A stretch of DNA of 64,000 nucleotides from contig JBDXGZ010000027.1 of NCBI GenBank assembly GCA_039989855.1, positions 1 through 64,000 on the forward strand, read 5' to 3'. The stretch comes from CALFVT01 sp039989855 (lineage in GTDB: Bacteria > Pseudomonadota > Alphaproteobacteria > Caulobacterales > Maricaulaceae). The translations under genes and the position numbers were made by a program. Positions 17,715 to 26,902 of the stretch are shown here, piece by piece. Within the stretch, counting starts at the first letter, position 1. The number at the start of each line of letters is the position of its first letter. Under the pieces are notes generated by a model. The model was not told the origin of the DNA. It saw only the letters and a list, made by a program, of their open reading frames with translations, and searched no databases.

Positions 17715-18838
17715 CACGCACAAAGACAGTCACTGTTAACCTTGAAGATCGCACCTATGATATTTTAACAGGTGAAGCTTTACTGACTAAAGCAGGAGAG
17801 CTCGTCCAACCATTCCTACCAACAATGCGCACAGTTATTGTTACCGACGAAACGGTTTTCGAGCTTCACGGTCAGACCCTCACGGACAGTTTGGATAAAG
17901 CCAAGATCACCTATAGTCTTGTCATTCTTCCGCCCGGTGAGGCGCAAAAAAGCTTCAACACGCTTGAGACCGTACTCGGAGCGTTTTTTGAGGCAGGTCT
18001 CACCCGTAAAGACGTTGTGATTGCCTTTGGCGGGGGCGTCATTGGTGACCTCACAGGCTTTGCCGCCAGCGTATTTAAACGCGGCTGTGATTTTATCCAA
18101 ATCCCAACAACGCTTTTGGCGCAGGTCGATAGCTCTGTGGGCGGGAAAACCGCGATTAATAATAGCTACGGCAAAAACCTTGTCGGAGCCTTTCATCAGC
18201 CCAAGCTCGTTTTGGCAGATATTGATGTGTTAAAGACCTTAGATCTAAGAGACTTAAAATCAGGCTATGCTGAGGTGGTAAAATATGGCCTTTTGGGTGA
18301 TAGAGACTTTTTCAACTGGCTTGAGGTCAACGGCCAAAAAGTCTTGGATCTTGACCCGCATGCCACAGCCCAAGCCATTGCCACCTCGTGCCAAACTAAA
18401 GCCCGTATCGTTAGCGAAGATGAGTTCGAGTCGGGGAAACGCGCGCTGCTAAATCTGGGTCATACATTCGGTCACGCTCTTGAATTAGAGGCGGGATATG
18501 ACGGCGACCTGCGCCATGGAGAAGCCGTGAGCATTGGTATGACGATGGCTTTTGAATTTAGTCAAACGCTGGGACTATGCCCTGCACAAGACGTCACCCG
18601 CATGGCGGCACATATGAGCACTTTAGCCATGCTGCAGGCGCAAGACACGGCGCATCTCTTTAAAGATCCTCGCGCCCTACTCGCGCATATGAACCAAGAT
18701 AAAAAAAATGAAGGCCAAAACCTCACCTTGATTTTAGCCCGCGAAATTGGCGATAGCTTTATTGAAAAACACGCTAACCGCGAAGCCGTCGGCCGATATC
18801 TTGATGATCTTTCTAAGAGACTGACTCATGTGGGATAA
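17711..18838 (+). CDS. aroB: 3-Dehydroquinate synthase
   Basis: 375-residue AroB, which converts DAHP to 3-dehydroquinate using NAD+ and a divalent metal. The NAD-binding loop GGGVIGDLTGFAAS is near residue 105, the ATTLLAQVDSSVGGKT-like block (IPTTLLAQVDSSVGG) near 135, and metal-binding His residues in LGHTFGHALE and LRHGEAV. The start is GTG at 17711, giving a GTGA overlap with the aroK stop, a strong sign of translational coupling. It is followed by corC with an 11-nt overlap, so aroK-aroB-corC is one operon. Confidence 0.95.
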   Translation: MTRTKTVTVNLEDRTYDILTGEALLTKAGELVQPFLPTMRTVIVTDETVFELHGQTLTDSLDKAKITYSLVILPPGEAQKSFNTLETVLGAFFEAGLTRKDVVIAFGGGVIGDLTGFAASVFKRGCDFIQIPTTLLAQVDSSVGGKTAINNSYGKNLVGAFHQPKLVLADIDVLKTLDLRDLKSGYAEVVKYGLLGDRDFFNWLEVNGQKVLDLDPHATAQAIATSCQTKARIVSEDEFESGKRALLNLGHTFGHALELEAGYDGDLRHGEAVSIGMTMAFEFSQTLGLCPAQDVTRMAAHMSTLAMLQAQDTAHLFKDPRALLAHMNQDKKNEGQNLTLILAREIGDSFIEKHANREAVGRYLDDLSKRLTHVG

Positions 18839-20117
18839 ACTAACCCAAACAGATAATCTATTAAGTCTTGGCATTGTGCTTATATTACTGTGTTTTTCCG
18901 CCTTTTTCTCGGGCTCAGAAACGGCTTTAACGGCAGCGTCGCGCGCACGGATGCATCAACTTGAGAAAGACGGCGATAAGCGTGCGACCTTAGTCAGCAA
19001 GCTACTCGGCATGAGAGAACGACTCTTAGGCGGTATTCTGCTAGGCAATAATTTCGTCAATATCCTCGCTTCTTCAATTATGGCAGGTCTGATGCTCTCG
19101 ATTGTTGGTGAGGCCGGAATTATCTATGCGACGATTATCACGACGGCCTTAATCTTGATCTTTGCCGAAGTTCTGCCGAAAACATATGCTATCAGCCAAC
19201 CTGATAAAATGGCACTTAATGTCTCCCGCCCGATTAATTTTATCGTCATAGTCCTCGCGCCAATTGTCGCCGTGGTGCAGGCCATTGTCAGTAGCACGCT
19301 CCGCCTATTTGGAGTTGATACAAGCGCCTCAGCTTATACGACAATGGACGAAATCCGAGGCGCTGTTGACCTCGGCCATCATGAAGGCGGCGTGGCCAAA
19401 CGCGCTCGAGACCAAATCATTGGCGTGCTTGAACTGGACGAATTAACCGTCGAAGAAGTGATGATCCACCGAAAAAACCTCGCTATGGTCGACGCGGATA
19501 GTGAGCCAGAGCAGATCATTAAAGAGGTTCTCGCCAGTGGTCATACGCGCCTACCCCTGTGGAAAGGCGACCTTGATAATGTCATTGGTGTCCTTCACGC
19601 AAAGGACATTCTTAAAGCCCTATCGCGTACAGATGTTGATATTAAATCCCTTAATATGAAACGCATTGCGCGCGAACCGTGGTTTGTGCCTGAGACTACC
19701 TCTGTGGCGCAACAGCTCCGCGCCTTTCAGCAAAAACGTGAACATTTCGCGCTCGTTGTTGATGAATATGGTGCGCTCATGGGCGTGTTGACCTTAGAAG
19801 ATATTATCGAAGAAATTGTCGGTGATATTCAAGATGAACATGACACGGATATAGAAGGCCTCTCGCGCCTTGCAAACGGGTCTGTCATCGCGCGGGGGGA
19901 TATTCCAGTGCGGGACTTAAACCGCGCTATGGATTGGTCGATGCCCGACGAAGAAGCTGTCACCCTCGCAGGCTTGGTTATTCACGAAGCCCAAACTATT
20001 CCAGATGTGGGCCAGACCTTCTCTTTCTATGGCTACCGATTTGAAATTCTAGAACGTGTGCGCAATCAAATCGTCAAACTTAAAGTCACCCATAGTTTTG
20101 AGCCTGATCAAACGTAA
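18828..20117 (+). CDS. CNNM/CorC-HlyC family membrane protein with CBS domains
   Basis: 429-residue protein of the DUF21-CBS-CorC_HlyC family, linked to magnesium or other ion homeostasis. The N-terminal DUF21 membrane domain (about residues 10-190) starts with SAFFSGSETALTAASRARM. Two CBS domains follow (TRLPLWKGDLDNVIGVLHAKD and HFALVVDEYGALMGVLTLED). A C-terminal transporter-associated domain spans about residues 345-425. The precise ion is not known. The start overlaps the aroB end by 11 nt, placing it third in the aroK-aroB-corC operon, as in many Alphaproteobacteria. Confidence 0.9.
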   Translation: MWDKLTQTDNLLSLGIVLILLCFSAFFSGSETALTAASRARMHQLEKDGDKRATLVSKLLGMRERLLGGILLGNNFVNILASSIMAGLMLSIVGEAGIIYATIITTALILIFAEVLPKTYAISQPDKMALNVSRPINFIVIVLAPIVAVVQAIVSSTLRLFGVDTSASAYTTMDEIRGAVDLGHHEGGVAKRARDQIIGVLELDELTVEEVMIHRKNLAMVDADSEPEQIIKEVLASGHTRLPLWKGDLDNVIGVLHAKDILKALSRTDVDIKSLNMKRIAREPWFVPETTSVAQQLRAFQQKREHFALVVDEYGALMGVLTLEDIIEEIVGDIQDEHDTDIEGLSRLANGSVIARGDIPVRDLNRAMDWSMPDEEAVTLAGLVIHEAQTIPDVGQTFSFYGYRFEILERVRNQIVKLKVTHSFEPDQT

Positions 20118-20144
20118 CTCAGAGGTTTAGCTCTCTGAGGTTAC
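20114..20144. terminator. Hairpin between convergent genes, possible two-way terminator
   Basis: GTAACTCAGAG (20114-20124) pairs with CTCTGAGGTTAC (20133-20144), with one bulged base, in the gap between the corC stop and the stop of the minus-strand secreted protein. No U-tract follows on the plus strand. Confidence 0.4.
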
Positions 20145-20153
20145 AGCTCTGAT

Positions 20154-20948
20154 TTACCCGCCAATCCCAAATTTCTTCATCGTCTTAATTGACGGTGCAG
20201 GCGCGACCGAATGATCTCCACCCGTGATTTTTAAATGGGTTGCGCCCATTTTTTTCAAATCCTTGAAGCGGACAACATGAGCCCCATCGAAAAACTCACT
20301 CTCCAGGCCCTCTAAAGCTACATCATCTTTAAAGGCCAAAATTTGAGGCGCGGTCGTCTCATCATCATAGCTCACAACAATATGGGTCATTTTTGGCACT
20401 AAAAGCGCCATAGCCCCGCCCACCATTTTCTTATAAAAAGATTTACCGTCTTTCAGACCATCTTTAAGTGTAGCCAGATCATAAGTCCCGTCTGCCTTAA
20501 TATGGCGTATACTTGTTGGGAATGAAAAGCTGACACCCGCTTGGTCAACAGGCGTCCCCGCGCGGGCTTTATCTTGCAAACAAATTTCTGACGTCTCAGC
20601 AGAGTTTTTAACAGTTTCAACAAAATCAGGGACCTCGCCCTCTTCATTGATAGGCAGGTCGATTTCGGCCCCGTCTTGTTTCAAATAATATCTGTCAGGA
20701 TAAGTTCCCTCATCCCTGATTACAAATTTGGGCTCAAAAAATACGTCAATTGTATCGCGCTGAGAGGCTTCCAAACTATCAAATCGTCCCATAAAATCTC
20801 GAATGCCTTTGGCGGGAAAACAGCGTATTTCTTCGCGCAGTTCCACCGTCGTCTCGCTATCTTGATCTTTATCTTTATCTTGCGCGAAGCTCAACGGAGC
20901 GATTGCAACCATGCTCGCCCCAATCAACAATCTTGTTAGTCGTGTCAT
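20154..20948 (-). CDS. Secreted protein of unknown function
   Basis: 264-residue protein with a signal peptide (MTRLTRLLIGASMVAIAPLSFA) cleaved before an Asp/Lys-rich DKDKDQDSE stretch. No known domain is recognised. Notable segments are REEIRCFPAKGIRDFMGRFDS near the N-terminus, with one of only two cysteines, and a C-terminal half rich in beta strand and Asp/Lys. It stands alone between corC and the divergent LptM-like gene. It may be periplasmic. Confidence 0.65.
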   Translation of the reverse strand: MTRLTRLLIGASMVAIAPLSFAQDKDKDQDSETTVELREEIRCFPAKGIRDFMGRFDSLEASQRDTIDVFFEPKFVIRDEGTYPDRYYLKQDGAEIDLPINEEGEVPDFVETVKNSAETSEICLQDKARAGTPVDQAGVSFSFPTSIRHIKADGTYDLATLKDGLKDGKSFYKKMVGGAMALLVPKMTHIVVSYDDETTAPQILAFKDDVALEGLESEFFDGAHVVRFKDLKKMGATHLKITGGDHSVAPAPSIKTMKKFGIGG

Positions 20949-21084
20949 AAAACCCTCTTTTGCAAAGCTTCTGCAAATTTCCCCCTCATTTGTCCCGTTA
21001 ATTTTGCGTCATATTGCATTACTGACTCGACGCCGCGTTAAAAAAGCGGATATATGGCACTCAAACAATCGATAGAGTTTATCC

Positions 21085-21309
21085 ATGCAACGGACTATTT
21101 CAGCTTTTTTACTTCTAACCTGTTTCGCCCTCAGCGGATGTGGCGTCACGGGTAGCCTTAAGACCCCGCCGCCACTGTCGTTTGAAAAATTCAAAGCGGA
21201 TACGGATGATAAAAAAGATGACACGACTCAAGAAAATTTTGACGAAGACGATTTAGATATCGAAAACAATCGAGAGTTAAACGACATCCTCGAAGACCTC
21301 GACGACTAA
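21085..21309 (+). CDS. LptM-like small lipoprotein
   Basis: 74-residue lipoprotein. The lipobox LSGC (MQRTISAFLLLTCFALSGCG) is followed by VTGSLKTPPP, the short pattern of LptM/YifL-type lipoproteins, which help mature the LPS transporter LptD in enterobacteria. The rest is very acidic (DDKKDDTTQ... EDDLD... LEDLDD). A lipoprotein of this type directly before lysA is a widespread proteobacterial arrangement. Stop at 21309, lysA begins 3 nt later, so the two are co-translated. The LptM function is inferred from context and the N-terminal motif only. Confidence 0.75.
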   Translation: MQRTISAFLLLTCFALSGCGVTGSLKTPPPLSFEKFKADTDDKKDDTTQENFDEDDLDIENNRELNDILEDLDD

Positions 21310-21312
21310 AAT

Positions 21313-22587
21313 ATGCGGCATTTTTCTTATAAAAACGGCGAGCTTTACGCCGAAGATGTACCCTTGCGAGACATTGCAGCTAAAGTTGGGACACCCGCCT
21401 ATATTTATTCAACGGCCACTTTTGAGCGTCACTTTAAAGTTTTCACAGAAGCTTTTTCAGACCGCGACGCTCTCGTCGCCTATTCCGTTAAGGCCAATTC
21501 TAATTTGGGCGTTTTAGCCACCCTCTCTAAGATGGGGGCTGGCGCAGACGTTGTGAGTGCAGGCGAACTGGCTCGGGCTCTGGCTGTTGGTATTCCAGGT
21601 GAAAAAATAGTTTTTTCTGGCGTTGGCAAACGCGCGGATGAAATGGACATGGCCCTAAAAGCCGGCATCAAGGTCTTTAATGTTGAAAGCTTGCCTGAGC
21701 TTTATGTGCTTAATCAACGGGCGAAAATTCTCGGCGTCAAAGCCCCCGTCGCGTTCCGCGTCAATCCAGATGTCAGTGCAGGCGGACATGAGAAAATTTC
21801 CACAGGGAAAGCCGAAAACAAATTTGGCATCGCGTGGTCAAGCGCCGAGCAAGCCTATAAAGAGGCGGCGCAGCTTTCTAATATCGAGATCGTCGGCGTT
21901 GATGTTCATATCGGAAGTCAGATCACTGATCTCGCACCGTTTGAAGCGGCGATTAATAAAGTCGGCGGCCTTATAGCGCGCCTGCGTGAGCAAGGCCACA
22001 CCATCAAAAGCTTTGATGTTGGCGGCGGCCTCGGTATTCCTTACGATAGCACAAATGATGTCCCCCCAGGGCCTGATGAATATGGCCGTCTTGTCAAGAA
22101 ACTCACAGCCGATATGGATATTGAGCTAATCTTTGAACCGGGTCGTATGGTTGCGGGAAATGCAGGGGTGCTCCTCAGCGAAGTCGTCTATATCAAGCAA
22201 GGTGAAGACCGAAATTTCGCCATTTTAGACGCGGCAATGAATGATCTCATTCGCCCGGCCCTCTATGAGGCTTACCATGAAGTTGAACCTGTTGTTGAAC
22301 CTAAGAGTGATATAAGACAGCCTTACGATATTGTCGGCCCCGTTTGCGAGACAGGCGATACCTTTGCCAAACACAGACATTTGCCCGAATTAGCACAAGG
22401 CGATCTTGTCGTGTTTCATTCGGCTGGCGCTTACGGATCTGTCCTATCAAGCCAATATAATACGCGGCCTTTAATTCCAGAAGTTCTTATTAAGGGAGAC
22501 CAATTTGAGGTCGTTCGCGAACGTCCAACGATTGACGAAATCCTCAGCGGCGAGCATATCCCATCATGGCTAACAAAAAGTCAGTAA
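21313..22587 (+). CDS. lysA: Diaminopimelate decarboxylase
   Basis: 424-residue PLP enzyme that makes lysine from meso-diaminopimelate. The PLP lysine is Lys60 in ALVAYSVKANSN. Other family marks are EIVGVDVHIGSQI, GGGLGIPYD, EPGRMVAGNAG for phosphate binding, and GPVCETGDTFA with the catalytic Cys. Length is normal. It follows the LptM-like gene after 3 nt and is followed by the TIGR02302 gene after 63 bp, the usual alphaproteobacterial order. Confidence 0.96.
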   Translation: MRHFSYKNGELYAEDVPLRDIAAKVGTPAYIYSTATFERHFKVFTEAFSDRDALVAYSVKANSNLGVLATLSKMGAGADVVSAGELARALAVGIPGEKIVFSGVGKRADEMDMALKAGIKVFNVESLPELYVLNQRAKILGVKAPVAFRVNPDVSAGGHEKISTGKAENKFGIAWSSAEQAYKEAAQLSNIEIVGVDVHIGSQITDLAPFEAAINKVGGLIARLREQGHTIKSFDVGGGLGIPYDSTNDVPPGPDEYGRLVKKLTADMDIELIFEPGRMVAGNAGVLLSEVVYIKQGEDRNFAILDAAMNDLIRPALYEAYHEVEPVVEPKSDIRQPYDIVGPVCETGDTFAKHRHLPELAQGDLVVFHSAGAYGSVLSSQYNTRPLIPEVLIKGDQFEVVRERPTIDEILSGEHIPSWLTKSQ

Positions 22588-22650
22588 AATTATCGCGACC
22601 TGTGTGATTTTTAATGCCATTTTACATGCTTTAGCGCTAAGCATAAATCT

Positions 22651-25377
22651 ATGAGCGATTTGCGCCCACATGATTTACTTATTAAGCGTGTCAGTCGCCT
22701 GACATGGATTGCGCGTTTGCAATTAATTTGGGAGCGATACGTTCCCGTCTTAGCCCTCGCTTTGGCTCTGACATTTGCCTTTCTCGCCCTGACATTCGTG
22801 GGCTTTTGGCAATATCTCGGTGATCCGTCCCGTTTCATCGGCTTAATCATAGCTCTCGGCCTATTAATCCATGCTGCGTGGCGCGCCCAGAAACTTGACC
22901 TCCCGAGCTTAAATGAAGCTAAACGCCGCGTAGAATATGATTCGGGCCTGAACCATCGCCCCTTTGACACCCTCACAGACCGTCCCGCCTTAGGAGAGGA
23001 GGACGCCGTCTGGCAAACCCATATTGGTAAAGCCCGCGCCGCCGCCGACACAGCTGAACGCCCTATCTGGCGATCTGTTCTCGCGCCAAAAGATCCCTAT
23101 TTCCTGCGGTTTATTCTCCCTATATTACTCCTAATCGGATTCGCCTTTGGCCTTGGTGATAACCGCGAACGTCTGCGTCATGCGGTAAGCCCTAAATGGC
23201 AGCACGGCATGTCCGCCAATAATGCCACCTTTGAAGCCTGGATTGACCCGCCCGCCTATACGGGCCGACCGCCTATTTATTTTAAATCGACGCAATTTGT
23301 TGAGGTGCCAGAAGGCTCCACACTCGTCACACGGGTCAATGGTTTGCGGACAGTCCCGCGACTTAAACTGACGCAAAAAAACAAGAGCAAATATATCTCT
23401 GGGGAAAAACTTGGGCCACGCCTCTATGAGACCCGTAATGTGATTACGAAGAGTGGGCAGGCCAATTACCGCCTTGGAACCTCGACACAGACTTGGGGTC
23501 TCACAGTTATTCCCGACAGGCCGCCAACCCTATCGATTGATGAAACACCAACCGCTGACAAGCGTGACCGACTTGTTTTAACCTATTCCATGAATGATGA
23601 TTACGGTATTGAAAGCCTAGAGCTTGTCATATCGCGCCTTGACGGCATTGGAGCAGAAAACACCATCACAGTTCCCATCTCTTCGCGGCAACGTAAAGCA
23701 CAGCAAGCCGTGACAAGCCTCGATCTTACAAAACATGTTTGGGCGAGTAAAAAAGTCTCAGGTTATCTTCGCGCAGTTGATGGCTATGGGCACACAGCCT
23801 TATCAGAGTTAGCTTATTTCATCATACCCGATAAAATTTTCGTCGAACCTCTCGCTAAAGCCATTGTCGAGAACCGACAATTAGTTCTGGCCGCACAATC
23901 CACACCTTACGCTCAGCCAAAGCGGTTAACGCGGGCAGACGTAAAAAATCACCCTGTCTTCGATCAATATCAGCCTCGCTACCGCATCGACCGTGCTTCA
24001 CCACAGATTCAACGTGCTGTTACACTCCTTGGTATCATTACGGATAAGCCTGCCGGATTCTATGAAGACCCCGCTCTTTTTATGGGGCTTGCACATATAA
24101 AATCCCAACTCCAATATGCAGATGAGTTGAGTGATATTGAAGATATTCCTGACGAATTATGGAAGGTCGCGCTAAGGGCCGAATTTGGCATACTTGGAAC
24201 GGCTCTGGAAGAAATGCGTGAAGCGGAACGTGCGCTGCGTGAAGCCATTTCACGGCGCGCCTCGCAACGTGAAGTTAGCACTTTATTTGATCGTTATAAT
24301 GGTGCTGTTGATAATTACCTTGAAGAATTACGCCGCAAAGCGCTGGAGAACCCCCAAGACAGTACAGGGCAAGAGGGCGGTGAAGGTGGTTCAGGAACCA
24401 ATCAAGACGAAATTCAAGAACTCCTAAAAGCCATTGAAGAGGCCAACCGTATCGGTGATGTCGACAGTGCTCGGCGAGCGCTCTCGCGGTTAGCTGAGCT
24501 GCTCGAAAACCTTGAAATCCAACTCTCTCCGGGCGGAGGAGGTGGAGACGGGTCTCCTCAAGAAGGCGAAATCTCAGAAGAATTGCAAGAGGCGCTTGAA
24601 GACCTCGCCGAACTACTTGGCGAACAACGGGAATTACAATCAGAAACCGAACGCAGTGAACGTGAAGCTCAAAATCAACACGATGAGCAATTGAGGGGTG
24701 AAGAGCAAGGCTCAGATTCAGGCTCTGGGTCAACAGACGGACAAGAAGAAAACCGACAGTCAGCTGAAAGCTTACAACAACAACAACGCGCCCTCACCGA
24801 ACGTCTAGCAGAGCTTCAAGATGAGCTTGCCATCTTGCAAGATGAATTAGGAGAAGGTGAAGCCGCTGGTGAAAATGAAGACCCAAATAACAGCACAGGC
24901 GGCGGCAATGGCGATGAAGAGGATGAGAATCAAAACGCTCAAGGCGGCGAACAAGGAGACGAACAAAGCGCACAAGGGAGCGGTGACACGATTGAAGAGA
25001 CTCTGGAGCGCGCCTTAGAGGCCATGCGTTTAAGTGATGAAAAGCTGGGTAATGAAGCCCTTTTAGAAAGCCTCCCAAATATGTCGAGTGCAATAGACGC
25101 TTTGCGTGACCTCGGGAGTCAATTAGCAGAAAATGCAAATAATCAGGGCGAAGGTGGTAACGGTGAACAATCCGCTGAGAACGAAAGTGACGACCCTTTT
25201 GGCCGCGAAGACGGGGCCAATGGTAGTTTAGACACGGATACTGAAGCAGATATTGAAAATAAAAACCGTCAAAAACGGGCAAGGGAATTATTAGAAGAGC
25301 TCCGCAACCGAGCGGCAGAAGAAGAACGCGAACAAGCCGAGAAAGACTATCTTGATAGGCTACTCAAACAATTTTAA
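22651..25377 (+). CDS. TIGR02302/DUF4175 family large membrane protein
   Basis: 908-residue protein of the alphaproteobacterial TIGR02302 family. Two or three membrane segments lie in the first 160 residues (near 25-50, 55-75 and 140-155). A large soluble region follows, with an Ig-like segment around residues 190-390. The last 300 residues are dominated by Glu, Gln, Gly and Asn, with coiled-coil repeats such as ALTERLAELQDELAILQDEL and Gly/Asn linkers. Function is unknown; the position beside lysA is conserved in the class. It converges on the zinc-ribbon gene with a 4-bp gap. Confidence 0.85.
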   Translation: MSDLRPHDLLIKRVSRLTWIARLQLIWERYVPVLALALALTFAFLALTFVGFWQYLGDPSRFIGLIIALGLLIHAAWRAQKLDLPSLNEAKRRVEYDSGLNHRPFDTLTDRPALGEEDAVWQTHIGKARAAADTAERPIWRSVLAPKDPYFLRFILPILLLIGFAFGLGDNRERLRHAVSPKWQHGMSANNATFEAWIDPPAYTGRPPIYFKSTQFVEVPEGSTLVTRVNGLRTVPRLKLTQKNKSKYISGEKLGPRLYETRNVITKSGQANYRLGTSTQTWGLTVIPDRPPTLSIDETPTADKRDRLVLTYSMNDDYGIESLELVISRLDGIGAENTITVPISSRQRKAQQAVTSLDLTKHVWASKKVSGYLRAVDGYGHTALSELAYFIIPDKIFVEPLAKAIVENRQLVLAAQSTPYAQPKRLTRADVKNHPVFDQYQPRYRIDRASPQIQRAVTLLGIITDKPAGFYEDPALFMGLAHIKSQLQYADELSDIEDIPDELWKVALRAEFGILGTALEEMREAERALREAISRRASQREVSTLFDRYNGAVDNYLEELRRKALENPQDSTGQEGGEGGSGTNQDEIQELLKAIEEANRIGDVDSARRALSRLAELLENLEIQLSPGGGGGDGSPQEGEISEELQEALEDLAELLGEQRELQSETERSEREAQNQHDEQLRGEEQGSDSGSGSTDGQEENRQSAESLQQQQRALTERLAELQDELAILQDELGEGEAAGENEDPNNSTGGGNGDEEDENQNAQGGEQGDEQSAQGSGDTIEETLERALEAMRLSDEKLGNEALLESLPNMSSAIDALRDLGSQLAENANNQGEGGNGEQSAENESDDPFGREDGANGSLDTDTEADIENKNRQKRARELLEELRNRAAEEEREQAEKDYLDRLLKQF

Positions 25378-25381
25378 ACCG

Positions 25382-26128
25382 TCACTCCGCTTCATCAACC
25401 GCTAATTTATAGGTTAAAGACGCCGCATCAACAGGCGGATTTGGAAATTCAGCTGCGAATTCTACACGGCCCTTTGCAGCTATGTTTTTTGGATTAGGTT
25501 GAACGAACCAATGGGTGATTTCCTCATCATTTCTATTCAAAATTGACAATTTAACCAGAGGAATAACCTTAGATTCTTTTGTTAAATTTTGAACAGTTCC
25601 GTTAACCACCAAATGTATTTCACCCTCAACAGTTATGTATGCTGTTTGCGGTGCATCTAGAACAAGTCCTGTGGCTGAGACCTTAACACCAAAGGCTTGA
25701 TAAATATTTGACGTTTGAGGGAATTTTTCGACAATAGGTTGACGAAAGAAATAAGCTAACATAGCGGCAAGCGCTAAGAGAGCCAAAGTTGTGATCCAAA
25801 TCATGGTCACGCTAAAAATACGGCGGCGACGGCGCTCTTGATCCGCTTTATCCCGAATAGAGACATGGGCGCCCGACGTCAGCTCCGCCATAACTTCATC
25901 ACTTTTACGCAATTCTTCACTCAAGTCCGAGTCTTCACCGTCGTGGTCGCTGGTTTCGACCTCTGTTATTTCGGCTTGAACATGATCATCGAGTGCTAAC
26001 GCATCCGGTTTAGTTGCAACAAACCATGATGTTGAACATTTCGAACACCGGACGGTTCTACCATTATCACCAACAGCCTCATCTTTTATCATATAACGTG
26101 TAGAACAATTTGGACAAGTGAGTATCAT
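25382..26128 (-). CDS. MJ0042-type zinc-ribbon membrane protein (DUF3426-like)
   Basis: 248-residue protein with an N-terminal MJ0042-type zinc knuckle: CPNCSTRY...VRCSKCSTSWF near residues 5-40. An acidic linker leads to one transmembrane helix (MIWITTLALLALAAMLAYFF near residues 110-130). The C-terminal domain has a FxLYD/DUF3426-like beta-sandwich (VNGTVQNLTKESKVIPLVKLSILN). Start ATG 26128 begins MILTCPNCS; the longer in-frame ORF overlaps the divergent ftsE start. Only 30 bp separate it from the ftsE ATG. Function unknown. Confidence 0.82.
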   Translation of the reverse strand: MILTCPNCSTRYMIKDEAVGDNGRTVRCSKCSTSWFVATKPDALALDDHVQAEITEVETSDHDGEDSDLSEELRKSDEVMAELTSGAHVSIRDKADQERRRRRIFSVTMIWITTLALLALAAMLAYFFRQPIVEKFPQTSNIYQAFGVKVSATGLVLDAPQTAYITVEGEIHLVVNGTVQNLTKESKVIPLVKLSILNRNDEEITHWFVQPNPKNIAAKGRVEFAAEFPNPPVDAASLTYKLAVDEAE

Positions 26129-26158
26129 AAAGCTTCCGATTCGTTTATAGCCCCTAAA

Positions 26159-26902
26159 ATGCAAAACCCAGAGAAAAAATCTAGAGCAGAGGCCGGATTA
26201 TCAGACGCTATTGCGTCACCGAGCTCAGAAATTTTGCGTCTTGAACGTGTTAGCTTACGATATGACCGAACATCAGAGATATTTTCCGACCTAACATGGG
26301 CCCTGCCGCAAGGTCGGCTTTGCTTTCTAACGGGACCATCTGGCATTGGTAAGACCAGCCTTCTAAACCTTATTAGCCTGGATAGACAACCTAACCGTGG
26401 GCATATTTTTTTGTTTGGACAAGATGTCACGCAAGCCTCTACCATACAAGCCCATAACTTACAGCGCCGCATAGGGCTCGTAACACAAAATTTTAACTTG
26501 ATTGATGACCTCAATGTTTTTGAAAATATTGCCCTCCCACTGCGAGTAACAGGAGCGCGACGTGATAGCTATGCGGGAAATGTTGCTGATCTGATAAATT
26601 GGGTTGGCCTTGGCCCGAGGGTGGCGGCTTATCCTGGGACTTTGTCAGCGGGCGAAAAACAACGCACCGCCATAGCGCGTGCTATTATCACACGTCCAAA
26701 GCTCCTCTTAGCTGATGAACCGACCGGTAATGTTGACCCTGAAATGGCGCAACGACTACTCCGCTTATTTGTGGAAATGAATCGCCTCGGCACAACCGTC
26801 ATTATTGCGACACATAACCAAGACTTACTCGAACAATATGACGCCGATATTTACACCATCAGAGACGGGCAAGTCTTCCAAACAAATGAGGTGAAAAAAT
26901 GA
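26159..26902 (+). CDS. ftsE: Cell division ABC transporter ATP-binding protein FtsE
   Basis: 247-residue ATPase of the FtsEX complex, which regulates peptidoglycan hydrolases at the division septum. Walker A is GPSGIGKTSLLN near residue 60, the signature LSAGEKQRTAIARAI near 165, Walker B LLLADEPTGNVDP near 185, and the H-loop ATHNQDL. An N-terminal stretch of about 25 residues precedes the ABC core. It overlaps ftsX by 4 nt (ATGA) and shares a 30-bp gap with the divergent zinc-ribbon gene, so its promoter must lie inside that gene. Confidence 0.92.
   Translation: MQNPEKKSRAEAGLSDAIASPSSEILRLERVSLRYDRTSEIFSDLTWALPQGRLCFLTGPSGIGKTSLLNLISLDRQPNRGHIFLFGQDVTQASTIQAHNLQRRIGLVTQNFNLIDDLNVFENIALPLRVTGARRDSYAGNVADLINWVGLGPRVAAYPGTLSAGEKQRTAIARAIITRPKLLLADEPTGNVDPEMAQRLLRLFVEMNRLGTTVIIATHNQDLLEQYDADIYTIRDGQVFQTNEVKK

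Noticed and set aside
22611..23051. 146-codon minus-strand frame
   Set aside because: Antisense to the start of the TIGR02302 gene, Arg/Lys-rich and without a start signal.
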